A DNA stretch of 64,000 nt from Streptomyces sp. NBC_00358 (GTDB lineage Bacteria > Actinomycetota > Actinomycetes > Streptomycetales > Streptomycetaceae): contig NZ_CP107976.1 of assembly GCF_036099295.1 (NCBI RefSeq), forward strand, positions 5,022,001-5,086,000, in the 5' to 3' direction. Shown piece after piece: positions 34,462-42,428 of this stretch (the stretch's first letter is position 1; the number at the start of each line of letters is the position of its first letter). Position numbers and translations under genes: made by a program. The notes below the pieces were generated by a model. It saw only the letters and a list, made by a program, of their open reading frames with translations, searched no databases and was not told the origin of the DNA.

Positions 34462-35004
34462 GTGAGGGAAACGAGAAGCGACGGAGAGCTGCTGCGGGCC
34501 ATCGCAGCGGACGGGGACCGTCGCGCCTTCGAAGAGCTGTACCGGCGGTACGCGCCATGGCTGACCGCGCGGTTGCGCGGCCGGTGCGCCGATGCCGGGA
34601 TCGTCGACGACGTCGTCCAGGAGACCTTCCTCGCGGTCTGGCGCGGCACCGCCCGCTACCGAGAGGAGGGCGACCCGGCCGGCTGGCTGTGGCGCATCGG
34701 CTCACGGCGCCTCGTCGACTCGATACGGGGCGACGGCGCGCGCGGCCGGCTGCGGCACGCGCTGGCCCGGCTCCGGCACCGCGACGAGGCCTCGGCGGAG
34801 GAGCGCGTGCTGGCAGGCGTCGAACACGGCGACCTGGCGGGCGCGCTGACCAGGCTCTCACCCGAACTCCGTGCGGTCCTCCAGGCCACGGTGATCGACG
34901 GACTCAGCACCAGGGAAGCGGCCGTCCTGCTCGGCATTCCGCCGGGCACGGTCAAGACGCGGGCACTGCGTGCGCGCAAGCAGTTGCGGGAGGCGTTGGC
35001 ATGA
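34462..35004 (+). CDS. ECF-type RNA polymerase sigma factor
   Basis: 180 residues from GTG 34462; the GAGGGG is only 2 bases before it, so the start may be leaderless or slightly off. Region 2 is DRRAFEELYRRYAPWLTARLRG with DDVVQETFLAVWRG; region 4 is LSPELRAVLQATVIDGLSTREAAVLLGIPPGTVKTRALRARKQLREAL. Its ATGA junction with the next gene, a zinc anti-sigma factor, makes that protein its likely inhibitor. It probably drives its own five-gene operon. Confidence 0.92.
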   Translation: MRETRSDGELLRAIAADGDRRAFEELYRRYAPWLTARLRGRCADAGIVDDVVQETFLAVWRGTARYREEGDPAGWLWRIGSRRLVDSIRGDGARGRLRHALARLRHRDEASAEERVLAGVEHGDLAGALTRLSPELRAVLQATVIDGLSTREAAVLLGIPPGTVKTRALRARKQLREALA

Positions 35005-35930
35005 GCGACGACCGTCGCGGGAGCGATGACAGCGACATGAGCGGCGACAGCGACCTGAGCGGCGGCAGCCGCAGGGCCTGGCATGTGCCGGAGGAGGACC
35101 TGCGGGCCTATGCGCAGGGCGAGTTGGCGCCGCCCCACATGTGGTCCGCCGACACCCATCTCGCCGCGTGCCCGCGGTGCCGGGAGACGCTGGCCGCACT
35201 CAGCGACCCGGTCGCCCTGGACGCCGGGTGGGAGCGGCTCGACGCCGAGCTCGACGCCCCCCGGCCGGGACCGGTCGAGTGGCTGCTCGTCCGGCTCGGC
35301 GTCGCCGACCACACGGCGCGGCTGCTGGCCGCCGCCCCCGTCCTGCGCCGCTCCTGGCTCGGCTCGATCGTCGCCCTGCTGGGCATGACCGTGGTCGCGG
35401 CCAACGAGGTGCGGGCCGGGGCCACACCCATCCTCTTCCTGGCCCTCGCGCCGCTGCTCCCGCTCGCCGGGGTCGCGCTCTCCTACGGTCCGGCGATCGA
35501 CCCGACGTACGAGATGGCGGTCGTCTCCCCCCTGCACGGCTTCCGGCTCCTGATGATCCGCACGGTCTCGGTGCTCACCGTGTGCCTGGGATTCAACGGC
35601 CTCGCGACCGTCGCCCTGCCCTCCTACGGACTGCACGCCCTGGCCTGGCTGCTGCCCGCCCTCGCCCTCACCGCGACCGGACTCGCGCTCAGCTCCCGGT
35701 TCGGACCCGTGCTCGCCCCCTCCCTGGTCGGCGGCGGCTGGATCGCCCTGCTGGCCGTGGCACGGGCGACCACGGAGTCCGACACCACGCTCGCCCCGTT
35801 CACGGCGGCCGGGCAGGGCGTCTCCGGGGCCGTCGCGGCACTGGCCGCCGGACTCCTCTACCTCGTGCGGGACCGGTTCGACGCGTCCTGCCTCCCGCTC
35901 ACCGACTTCACCGACAGGAACCCCGCATGA
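35001..35930 (+). CDS. Zinc-finger anti-sigma factor with multi-helix membrane domain
   Basis: 309 residues from ATG 35001. The cytoplasmic part (about 1-110) has the ZAS motif H-x3-C-x2-C in THLAACPRCRETLAAL. After it come about six hydrophobic helices (residues 120-300), more than the single helix of most anti-sigma factors. This membrane part may sense the envelope or the state of the ABC transporter encoded next. ATGA overlaps on both sides. Confidence 0.88.
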   Translation: MSDDRRGSDDSDMSGDSDLSGGSRRAWHVPEEDLRAYAQGELAPPHMWSADTHLAACPRCRETLAALSDPVALDAGWERLDAELDAPRPGPVEWLLVRLGVADHTARLLAAAPVLRRSWLGSIVALLGMTVVAANEVRAGATPILFLALAPLLPLAGVALSYGPAIDPTYEMAVVSPLHGFRLLMIRTVSVLTVCLGFNGLATVALPSYGLHALAWLLPALALTATGLALSSRFGPVLAPSLVGGGWIALLAVARATTESDTTLAPFTAAGQGVSGAVAALAAGLLYLVRDRFDASCLPLTDFTDRNPA

Positions 35931-36787
35931 TCCCCACCGTCTCGGCCTCCGGCCTGACCCTCCGCTTCGGCGGGACACTCGCGCTCGACGACATCTCCGT
36001 CCGCCTGGCCGAGGGAGTCACCGGACTTCTCGGGCCCAACGGCGCCGGAAAGACAACCCTGCTGAGGGTGCTCGCCACCGCCGTGCTCGCCGACCGGGGC
36101 TCCTTCACGGTCCTCGGACACGACCCGGCCACCACCGCCGGACGCCTGGACGTGCGGCGCGCCCTGGGCTATCTGCCGCAGACCCCCGGCTTCCACCAGG
36201 ACTTCTCGGCCTTCGAGTTCGTCGACTACGTGGCGATCCTCAAGGAACTGACCGACCGCACCGCCCGGCACCGCGAGGTGCGCCGGGTGCTGGAGGCCGT
36301 CGACCTGTCCGATGTCCGCGGCAAGCGCATCAAGCGGCTGTCCGGCGGTATGCGCCAGCGGGTCGCGCTGGCCGCCGCGCTCGTCGGCGACCCCGGCTTC
36401 CTCGTCCTCGACGAGCCGACCGTCGGCCTCGACCCCGAACAGCGCATGCGCTTCAGGGAACTGATCGCCCAAGCGGGAGAAGGCCGCACCGTCCTGCTCT
36501 CCACCCACCAGACCGAGGACGTCGCGATGCTCTGCCACCGGGTGATCGTCATGGCCGGCGGCCGAATCCGCTTCGAGGGCACCCCCGCCGAGCTGACCGC
36601 CCGAGCGGCCGGCCGGGTGTGGAGCGGCACCGAGCGCGATCCGGCCGCCCGAGCCGGATGGCGAACGGGCACGGGCGCCTTCCGTAATGTCGGCGACCCT
36701 CCCGAGGGCGCCGAACTCCTCGAACCGACCCTGGAGGACGGCTACTTGCTCACTCTCGACGCCGAGACCGCGGCGGTGACGGCATGA
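35927..36787 (+). CDS. ABC transporter ATP-binding protein
   Basis: 286 residues. Walker A GPNGAGKTT, signature RLSGGMRQRVALAAAL, Walker B FLVLDEPTVGLDP, switch His LLSTHQTEDVAM. The C-terminal ~60 residues form an extra domain rich in Ala/Gly (TARAAGRVWSG...). The ATG overlaps the anti-sigma stop and its own stop overlaps the next ATG, so the sigma, anti-sigma, ATPase and membrane proteins are made together. Confidence 0.92.
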   Translation: MIPTVSASGLTLRFGGTLALDDISVRLAEGVTGLLGPNGAGKTTLLRVLATAVLADRGSFTVLGHDPATTAGRLDVRRALGYLPQTPGFHQDFSAFEFVDYVAILKELTDRTARHREVRRVLEAVDLSDVRGKRIKRLSGGMRQRVALAAALVGDPGFLVLDEPTVGLDPEQRMRFRELIAQAGEGRTVLLSTHQTEDVAMLCHRVIVMAGGRIRFEGTPAELTARAAGRVWSGTERDPAARAGWRTGTGAFRNVGDPPEGAELLEPTLEDGYLLTLDAETAAVTA

Positions 36788-38355
36788 GCGCCACCACGAG
36801 CACGATCACGCAGGCGGCTCCCACGGGGGTGGAGCCGCCTGCCCGGGGCAGGGAATCCCGGGCGGCCGCCGTCCTGGCCCTGGCCCGTTTCGAAGCACGC
36901 GAACTGCTGCTCCAGATCCCGGTCCTGGTCTTCCTCGTGCTGTACGTCGGCTACACCGGATGGACACTGTTCTCCGGCCGTGAGGGCATGGACGACTTCC
37001 CGGTCCTCCAGGACGTCGACCGGTCCACCCAGTCGGCACCCCTCCTGCTCGGCATCGCCGTCTTCGTCGGCGTCAACCGCGCCGTGCTGCGTTCCCGACG
37101 GCACACCACCGACCGGCACTTCGACATCCTGCCCATGGAGCAGTGGCGGCGCACGGTGGCGCACGGACTGTCCGTCCTGCCGTTCGCCGCGATCACCGCA
37201 CTGGTCGTCGGCTTCCAGTTCACCTGGGCGGCGCTGAAACCGGGCGCCGTGGGCCACGGCTCACCCGCCGAACTGGCCGTGGGCCCGCTGGCGATCCTCC
37301 TGGGCGGTGCCCTCGGAGTCCTGCTCGCCCGGGTGATACCGATCGGTTTCATCGCACCGCCCTTCGTGATCGGCGCCTACGTCCTCACCTTCCTGGCCTC
37401 CGCGTCCACCCAGGGGACGCACTGGGTGCGCTGGCTCGGACCGGTCGTCTCCGACGAGGGCGCCGACCCCTTCCCCTCCGGGCTCCTCGGCCGCCCGGCC
37501 GCCTGGCACGCGCTCTATCTGACGGGCCTCGCGGTACTGCTGCTCTGCCTCGCCGTCCTGAGGAGCGGCGGCCGGACCTGGCTGGTCGGATCGGTGACCG
37601 TGGTGGCCCTCGCGGTGACCGCCGCCGGTGTGGCCGGACAGTCCCCGGGCGAGCCGGCCTCGCTGCTCGCGGCCCGCGCCAAGATGTCCGTCACCCCGGA
37701 GAAGGCGCAGACCTGCGTCCAGCACGGACGGTCCACGTACTGCGCCTACCCGGAGTGGGCCGGTCGCACCGCCGACTGGGCCGCCGCCGTCGACCGCATC
37801 CAGTCCCTTGCGGGTGGTTCCGCCGGGGGCGAGCGGCTGACCGTGCGACAGCGGATCGACGCTCGCTACGGCCTTCAGAGCGATGCCGCGATTCCCCCGT
37901 CCACCACCCGGGGCACCGTGACGGTCGGCACGCGCTGGGGCGGAAACCGCCTCCCCGAGTTCGCGGTCGGTGTCGCCTCGGTCCTGGTCCTGGGCGACGA
38001 GGCCACCGCCGGGAAGGTCTGCGACGCGCGTGCGGTGACCACGATGTGGCTTGCGCTGAGCACCCAGCCGGACCCGATGAAGTCCCTCCGCAACGTCCGG
38101 CTGGACGACAGCATCACGGGCTCCGCCATCGCGCTGGCCCCGACGAGCCCCATCTCCATGTCCGCCCAACAGACCACCGTGGTGCGCGAGTTGCTGAAGA
38201 TGCCGCACTACAGCGTCGCCGCCAAGGTGAAGGCCCACTGGACGGAGCTGACGTCCGCCAAGACGTCCACGACACGGGTGGCCGAGCTCCTGGGAGTGCC
38301 GGTCGACGGCAAGGGGACCGCGGCGGATTCCGGGAGCGGATCGTGCGAGGAGTAG
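36784..38355 (+). CDS. Multi-pass membrane protein, putative ABC permease
   Basis: 523 residues. About six helices in the first 290 residues (FLVLYVGYTGWTLF, TVAHGLSVLPFAAITALVVGF, LAILLGGALGVLLARVIPIGFI and others), then a roughly 230-residue soluble domain, probably outside, with cysteines (TCVQHGRSTYCAYPEWAG). Encoded directly after an ABC ATPase (ATGA overlap), it is probably its permease. No match to a known substrate group. Confidence 0.75.
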   Translation: MSATTSTITQAAPTGVEPPARGRESRAAAVLALARFEARELLLQIPVLVFLVLYVGYTGWTLFSGREGMDDFPVLQDVDRSTQSAPLLLGIAVFVGVNRAVLRSRRHTTDRHFDILPMEQWRRTVAHGLSVLPFAAITALVVGFQFTWAALKPGAVGHGSPAELAVGPLAILLGGALGVLLARVIPIGFIAPPFVIGAYVLTFLASASTQGTHWVRWLGPVVSDEGADPFPSGLLGRPAAWHALYLTGLAVLLLCLAVLRSGGRTWLVGSVTVVALAVTAAGVAGQSPGEPASLLAARAKMSVTPEKAQTCVQHGRSTYCAYPEWAGRTADWAAAVDRIQSLAGGSAGGERLTVRQRIDARYGLQSDAAIPPSTTRGTVTVGTRWGGNRLPEFAVGVASVLVLGDEATAGKVCDARAVTTMWLALSTQPDPMKSLRNVRLDDSITGSAIALAPTSPISMSAQQTTVVRELLKMPHYSVAAKVKAHWTELTSAKTSTTRVAELLGVPVDGKGTAADSGSGSCEE

Positions 38356-38390
38356 CGGGGGCGAGGAGAGAGAGGGACGAGAGGGGCGAG

Positions 38391-38444
38391 GTGAAGGACA
38401 GAGGAGCGGTGAAGGAGAAGGGAGCGGTGAAGGACAGGGGAGCG
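38391..38444. repeat. Three tandem 18-bp repeats at a gene start
   Basis: Three near-identical 18-bp units, each starting GTGAAGGA and ending GGAGCG, in frame at the start of the membrane protein gene. Each unit carries a GTG and, in its last bases, a GGAG. Confidence 0.9.
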
Positions 38445-39152
38445 GTGGAGGACGTCGTGGGTGCTGCGGGCCGCCCTGCTGAAACCCTCGGCCCCCCACC
38501 CGCGTACGCGGTGGCCTTCGCCCTTCTCCGGCCCGTGTGGCGCAGCCTGCCGCACTGGGCCCTGGCGGCAGGCGCGGTCCTCGGGCTGCTGCTGGCCGGC
38601 ATTCCCCGGATGTTCGCCGGTCCACCGGATCCATGGCTGTGTCTCAACCTGTTGCGGGCCGCGGCGCTCGCCTTCGCTCTGGGACTGACGTTCCTGCTCG
38701 ACGATCCGGCCCGGCACACCACGGCGGCGGTTCCGACGAGACGGCCGGTGCGGATCGGTCTGCGGGTGGGTCTCGTCGTACCGTTCATGGCGTCGTGGTG
38801 GACGGCCGCGCTGTTCCTCATACCCGCCGAGGGCCGGCCCCCGGTGGGCGCGATCACCCTGGAGGCGGCGGCCTTCGTCGTCCTCGCGCTGGCCGCCGCG
38901 CTTGTCGCCGTACGGCACTCGGAGGCCACCGAGCCGGGGGTCGCGCTGTCCGCCGGGCTCGTGGGCGCGTCCTTCGCCGCCACCCTGCTGCTCCCCGACC
39001 GCTGGGCGCTCTTCGTGGCGCCGTTCGACCCGCACTGGGACGACGCGCACCGGCGGTGGGCGGGCGTCCTGGCCGTGGCGGCGCTGGTGGGGGTGTGCTC
39101 CGTGGCCGAACCTCTGCGGCGACGCCGGACGACCCTCCTTGCCCACCGCTGA
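38391..39152 (+). CDS. Multi-pass membrane protein of the ECF/ABC operon
   Basis: 253 residues from GTG 38391 (GAGGGG 4 bases upstream). The N terminus is built from three 18-bp repeats (VKDRGA, VKEKGA, VKDRGA), each with an in-frame GTG, so starts at 38409, 38427 or 38445 are also possible. Then about six helices (SLPHWALAAGAVLGLLLAG, ALGLTFLLDD, VVLALAAALVAVRHSE, GVLAVAALVGVCSVAEP). Probably the second membrane subunit of the ABC system. Confidence 0.7.
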   Translation: MKDRGAVKEKGAVKDRGAVEDVVGAAGRPAETLGPPPAYAVAFALLRPVWRSLPHWALAAGAVLGLLLAGIPRMFAGPPDPWLCLNLLRAAALAFALGLTFLLDDPARHTTAAVPTRRPVRIGLRVGLVVPFMASWWTAALFLIPAEGRPPVGAITLEAAAFVVLALAAALVAVRHSEATEPGVALSAGLVGASFAATLLLPDRWALFVAPFDPHWDDAHRRWAGVLAVAALVGVCSVAEPLRRRRTTLLAHR

Positions 39153-39174
39153 CTTCAGCCCCTGAAAAGGCGCT

Positions 39175-39204
39175 CGTGCTCCGCGAGGTCGTGCTCCGAG
39201 AGGT
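39175..39204. repeat. Two 15-bp tandem repeats after mshD
   Basis: CGTGCTCCGCGAGGT followed directly by CGTGCTCCGAGAGGT (one mismatch), between the ECF/ABC operon and the end of mshD. Confidence 0.85.
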
Positions 39205-39213
39205 CAGAACTCG

Positions 39214-39267
39214 GTCGGGTCAGGACTCCGTTCGGTACATGTCGGGTCAGGACTCCGTTCGGTACAT
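39214..39267. repeat. Perfect 27-bp tandem duplication across the mshD stop
   Basis: The same 27 bp occurs at 39214-39240 and 39241-39267. The right copy encodes the last residues MYRTES and stop of mshD; the left copy is a non-coding duplicate. Looks recent. Confidence 0.92.
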
Positions 39268-40173
39268 CAGGTCCGTCTCGTGGGTGACGAAGCCGAGACG
39301 CTCGTAGACGGTGACCGCAGCCTTGTTGTCGGCGTCGACGTAGAGCATCGCGGTGGGCAGGGTCTGCGCGGCGAGGTGGCGCAGCCCGATCGTGGTCAGA
39401 GCCTTGCCGAGACCGCCGCCCTGGGCCCCGGGGCGCACGCCGAGGACGTACACCTCGCCCAGTCCCTCCTCGGCGTGGACCTTGGTCCAGTGGAAGCCGA
39501 CGAGTTCGTCGCCCCGGAAGGCCAGGAAGAAGCCGGCCGGGTCGAACCACGGTTCGGCCATCCGGTCGTCGAGGTCGCGCTGGGCGAGGGAGCCCTGCTC
39601 GGGGTGGTGGGCGAAGGCGGCGGCGTTCACGGCGAGCCAGTCGCCGTCGTCCTGGCCGGGCACGAAGGTCCGGACGGTCACTCCCTCCGGGAGCTTCGGC
39701 TCGGTCAGGTCGAGGTTCTCCAACGGGCGGCGCATCTGGCGCAGTTCGCGGAAGAGGGTGAGGCCGAGGACCTGCGCGAGATGCCGGGCGGCGGAGTGCC
39801 CGCCGTGGGCCCACACGCGCAGCCGCTTCCCGGACTCGTTGAGCATGGCCGAACCGAGCGCCCGTCCGTGCCCGTGACCGCGGTGCGCCGGGTGGACGAC
39901 CAGTTCGGCGGCCGGGGCCTCGACCGGGTCGGTGTCCTCCAACTGTGCGTAGCCGATCAGTTCGTCGCCGAGGGTCAGCAGCAGATGCCGGACGCCTTCA
40001 CGGCTCCCGCCCTTCAGTTGGAGCCGCCCCTGTTCCGACACCGCCTGCTGACCGTCGGCCCGAGCGGCCTCCGAGAGCAGCCGGAGCACGTCCTCGGCCT
40101 GACCCGGGGAGAGCACGGAGTAGGTCTCGATGGAGCGGGTGAGGGCGAAGGGTGCCGCGTCGTCGCTGGTCAT
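39247..40173 (-). CDS. mshD: Mycothiol synthase (MshD)
   Basis: 308 residues from ATG 40173. Final step of mycothiol synthesis: acetylation of Cys-GlcN-Ins with acetyl-CoA. Two tandem GNAT domains, each with its acetyl-CoA loop: VVHPAHRGHGHGRALG (N-terminal) and VRPGAQGGGLGKALTT (C-terminal), then MLYVDADNKAAVTVYERLGF. The C-terminal domain is the active one in known MshD. Ends in a 27-bp duplicated sequence that does not alter the protein. Confidence 0.94.
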   Translation of the reverse strand: MTSDDAAPFALTRSIETYSVLSPGQAEDVLRLLSEAARADGQQAVSEQGRLQLKGGSREGVRHLLLTLGDELIGYAQLEDTDPVEAPAAELVVHPAHRGHGHGRALGSAMLNESGKRLRVWAHGGHSAARHLAQVLGLTLFRELRQMRRPLENLDLTEPKLPEGVTVRTFVPGQDDGDWLAVNAAAFAHHPEQGSLAQRDLDDRMAEPWFDPAGFFLAFRGDELVGFHWTKVHAEEGLGEVYVLGVRPGAQGGGLGKALTTIGLRHLAAQTLPTAMLYVDADNKAAVTVYERLGFVTHETDLMYRTES

Positions 40174-40569
40174 GCATACGAGGGTACGGCTCGGCGGTGG
40201 GGGGACAAGGAGTTGGGCGGCGCGGACACGGATCGTGGCGGGAGGCCGGGCGGGCGGCCGGGAGGGGCGCCCGAGAGGGGGGTGGCGACATGGGTGTCGG
40301 TTCCCGGTGAGGCGATGGCAATCCGTCCGTAACCGCGAACCCCCTTTTGCGCTACGCGCGTTGATTCTAAAGTGCATGCAAAGCCGCGACCGTGGCTCGG
40401 TCCGGCAGCGGTCCGGCAGCGGTTCGCGCGACGCGCGCGACCTGAGGGCCCGCGCGGCGCGCACCACGTGCGGGCCCGCGGTTCGCACGGCCCGCACCAC
40501 CCGCACGGCTCACGCACGGCTCACGCACGGCACACCGTTTCGGCCACTCACCGTTCTCCAGGGGGAACC
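40174..40569 (+). other. Upstream region of the 5'-nucleotidase gene
   Basis: 396 bp between divergent genes. Contains a hairpin (GGGCCCGC 40446-40453 with GCGGGCCC 40470-40477), an 11-bp tandem repeat GCACGGCTCAC at 40503-40535 (last copy variant) and the GGGGGA before the nucleotidase ATG. In Streptomyces this gene is often phosphate-controlled, but I see no clear PHO box. Confidence 0.5.
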
Positions 40570-42366
40570 ATGCCGCCCACGATCCGGTCCAGACGCGCAC
40601 AGCGCCTTCTCGCGGCCGCCGCCGGACTCGCCACCGTCGGCGCGCTGGCCGCGGCGATGCCCGCCAGCGCGCACCAGGACAAGGCGACGCCGCTGCACCA
40701 CCACGGCAGCGGTCGCTACCAGGACGTCCAGTTGCTGTCCTTCAACGACCTGCACGGCAATCTGGAGCCGCCGACCGGGTCCTCCGGCCGGGTCACGGAG
40801 CTGGAGGCGGACGGCACGACGAAGACCATCGACGCGGGTGGTGTCGAGTATCTGGCCACCCATCTGCGCAACGCCCGCAAGGGCAACAAGTACTCGATCA
40901 CGGCGGCCGCCGGTGACATGGTCGGCGCCTCCCCGCTGATCTCCGGCCTCTTCCACGACGAGCCCACCATCGACGCGCTCAACGGCCTCGACCTCGACGT
41001 CACTTCGGTCGGCAACCACGAGTTCGACGAGGGCGCCAAGGAGCTGGCCCGGCTCCAGAAGGGCGGCTGCCACCCGACGGACGGCTGTTCCGGCGGCGAG
41101 AAGTTCACCGGCGCCGACTTCCCCTACCTCGCGGCGAACGTCACCGACGAGAAGACCGGGAAGCCGATCCTCAAGCCCTACTGGGTGTGGAAGAAGAACG
41201 GCGTCAAGATCGGGTTCATCGGCGTCACGCTGGAGGGCACGCCGAACATCGTCTCCGCCGAGGGCGTCAAGGGCCTGAAGTTCGGTGACGAGGTCGAGAC
41301 GATCAACAAGTACGCCAAGGAGCTCCAGCACCAGGGCGTGAAGTCGATCGTCGCGCTGATCCACGAGGGCGGGGCGCCCGCCTCGCAGTCGTACAACTAC
41401 GACTGCGACAGCCCCGGTGCCGGTGACGGCATCTCCGGGCCGATCGTCGACATCGCCAAGAACGTCACGCCGGCCGTGGACGCGCTGATCACCGGCCACA
41501 CCCACCAGGCGTACGCGTGCACCATCCCCGACCCGGCGGGCAGGCCCCGCATGGTCACCTCGGCCTCCTCGTTCGGGCGGCTCTACACGGACACGACGCT
41601 GACGTACGACCGCTGGACCGGTGACATCGCCCGTACGGCGGTGAAGTCCGCGAACCACGTGGTCACGCGCGATGTGCCGAAGGCCGCCGACATGACATCC
41701 CTGATCACCAAGTGGAAGGCGCTCTCCGCGCCGGTCGCCTCGCGTCCCCTCGGCTACATCGCGGGCGACATCGGCAACACCGGCACCGAGTCCCCGGCCG
41801 GCGACCTGATCGCCGACGCGCAGCTCGCGTACGCCAAGTCCGTGGACCAGGAGGCCGACCTCGCGGTGATGAACCCGGGCGGCATCCGCGCCGGACTCAC
41901 CTACACGGCGAGCGGCGGCGAGGGCGACGGGGTGGTCACCTACGGGGAGGCGTACACGGTCCAGCCGTTCGCCAACACCGTGAACCTGGTCGACCTCACC
42001 GGCGCCCAGGTGATCACCGCACTCCAGCAGCAGGTCAGCGGCGCCAACGAGGCCGCTCCGAAGATCCTCCAGATCTCCAAGGGCCTCACCTACACGCTCG
42101 ACCTGACCAGGACCGGCGCGGCGCGGGTCGTCGCCGACTCGGTCAGGCTCAACGGCACCGCGATCGACCCGGCCGCCACCTACCGCGTCGCGATGAACTC
42201 CTTCCTCGCGGGCGGCGGCGACGGCTTCGCGGAACTCGGCAAGGGCACGAACGTCCGTGTCGGCGGCGACGACCTGGCGGCCCTGGGCGCCTACCTGACG
42301 GCCAACTCCTCGGCCGCGACGCCGTACCCGGTCCCGGCGGCGGACCGGATCACGGTCGTTCAGTAG
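40570..42366 (+). CDS. Secreted 5'-nucleotidase / 2',3'-cyclic phosphodiesterase-type metallophosphatase
   Basis: 598 residues from ATG 40570 (GGGGGA upstream). Signal peptide 1-34 ending MPASAHQ. The N-terminal metallophosphatase domain has di-metal ligands: LLSFNDLHGNLEP, TAAAGDMVGASPL, SVGNHEFDEG, ALITGHTHQAYAC. The C-terminal 5'-nucleotidase domain holds the substrate: MNPGGIRAGLTY, VQPFANTVNLVDLTG and NSFLAGGGDGF. It releases phosphate from extracellular nucleotides, so it serves phosphate scavenging with Pst and Pit. Confidence 0.94.
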   Translation: MPPTIRSRRAQRLLAAAAGLATVGALAAAMPASAHQDKATPLHHHGSGRYQDVQLLSFNDLHGNLEPPTGSSGRVTELEADGTTKTIDAGGVEYLATHLRNARKGNKYSITAAAGDMVGASPLISGLFHDEPTIDALNGLDLDVTSVGNHEFDEGAKELARLQKGGCHPTDGCSGGEKFTGADFPYLAANVTDEKTGKPILKPYWVWKKNGVKIGFIGVTLEGTPNIVSAEGVKGLKFGDEVETINKYAKELQHQGVKSIVALIHEGGAPASQSYNYDCDSPGAGDGISGPIVDIAKNVTPAVDALITGHTHQAYACTIPDPAGRPRMVTSASSFGRLYTDTTLTYDRWTGDIARTAVKSANHVVTRDVPKAADMTSLITKWKALSAPVASRPLGYIAGDIGNTGTESPAGDLIADAQLAYAKSVDQEADLAVMNPGGIRAGLTYTASGGEGDGVVTYGEAYTVQPFANTVNLVDLTGAQVITALQQQVSGANEAAPKILQISKGLTYTLDLTRTGAARVVADSVRLNGTAIDPAATYRVAMNSFLAGGGDGFAELGKGTNVRVGGDDLAALGAYLTANSSAATPYPVPAADRITVVQ

Positions 42367-42378
42367 ACCGAAGAGCGG

Positions 42379-42410
42379 CGAGCCCCCACCCGCGTCCGGG
42401 TGGGGGCTCG
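42379..42410. terminator. Bidirectional terminator between the nucleotidase and cssS genes
   Basis: Perfect 14-bp stem (42379-42392 with 42397-42410) with a 4-base loop between convergent genes. Confidence 0.88.
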
Positions 42411-42428
42411 CTCATGACCGGGAGCCGG

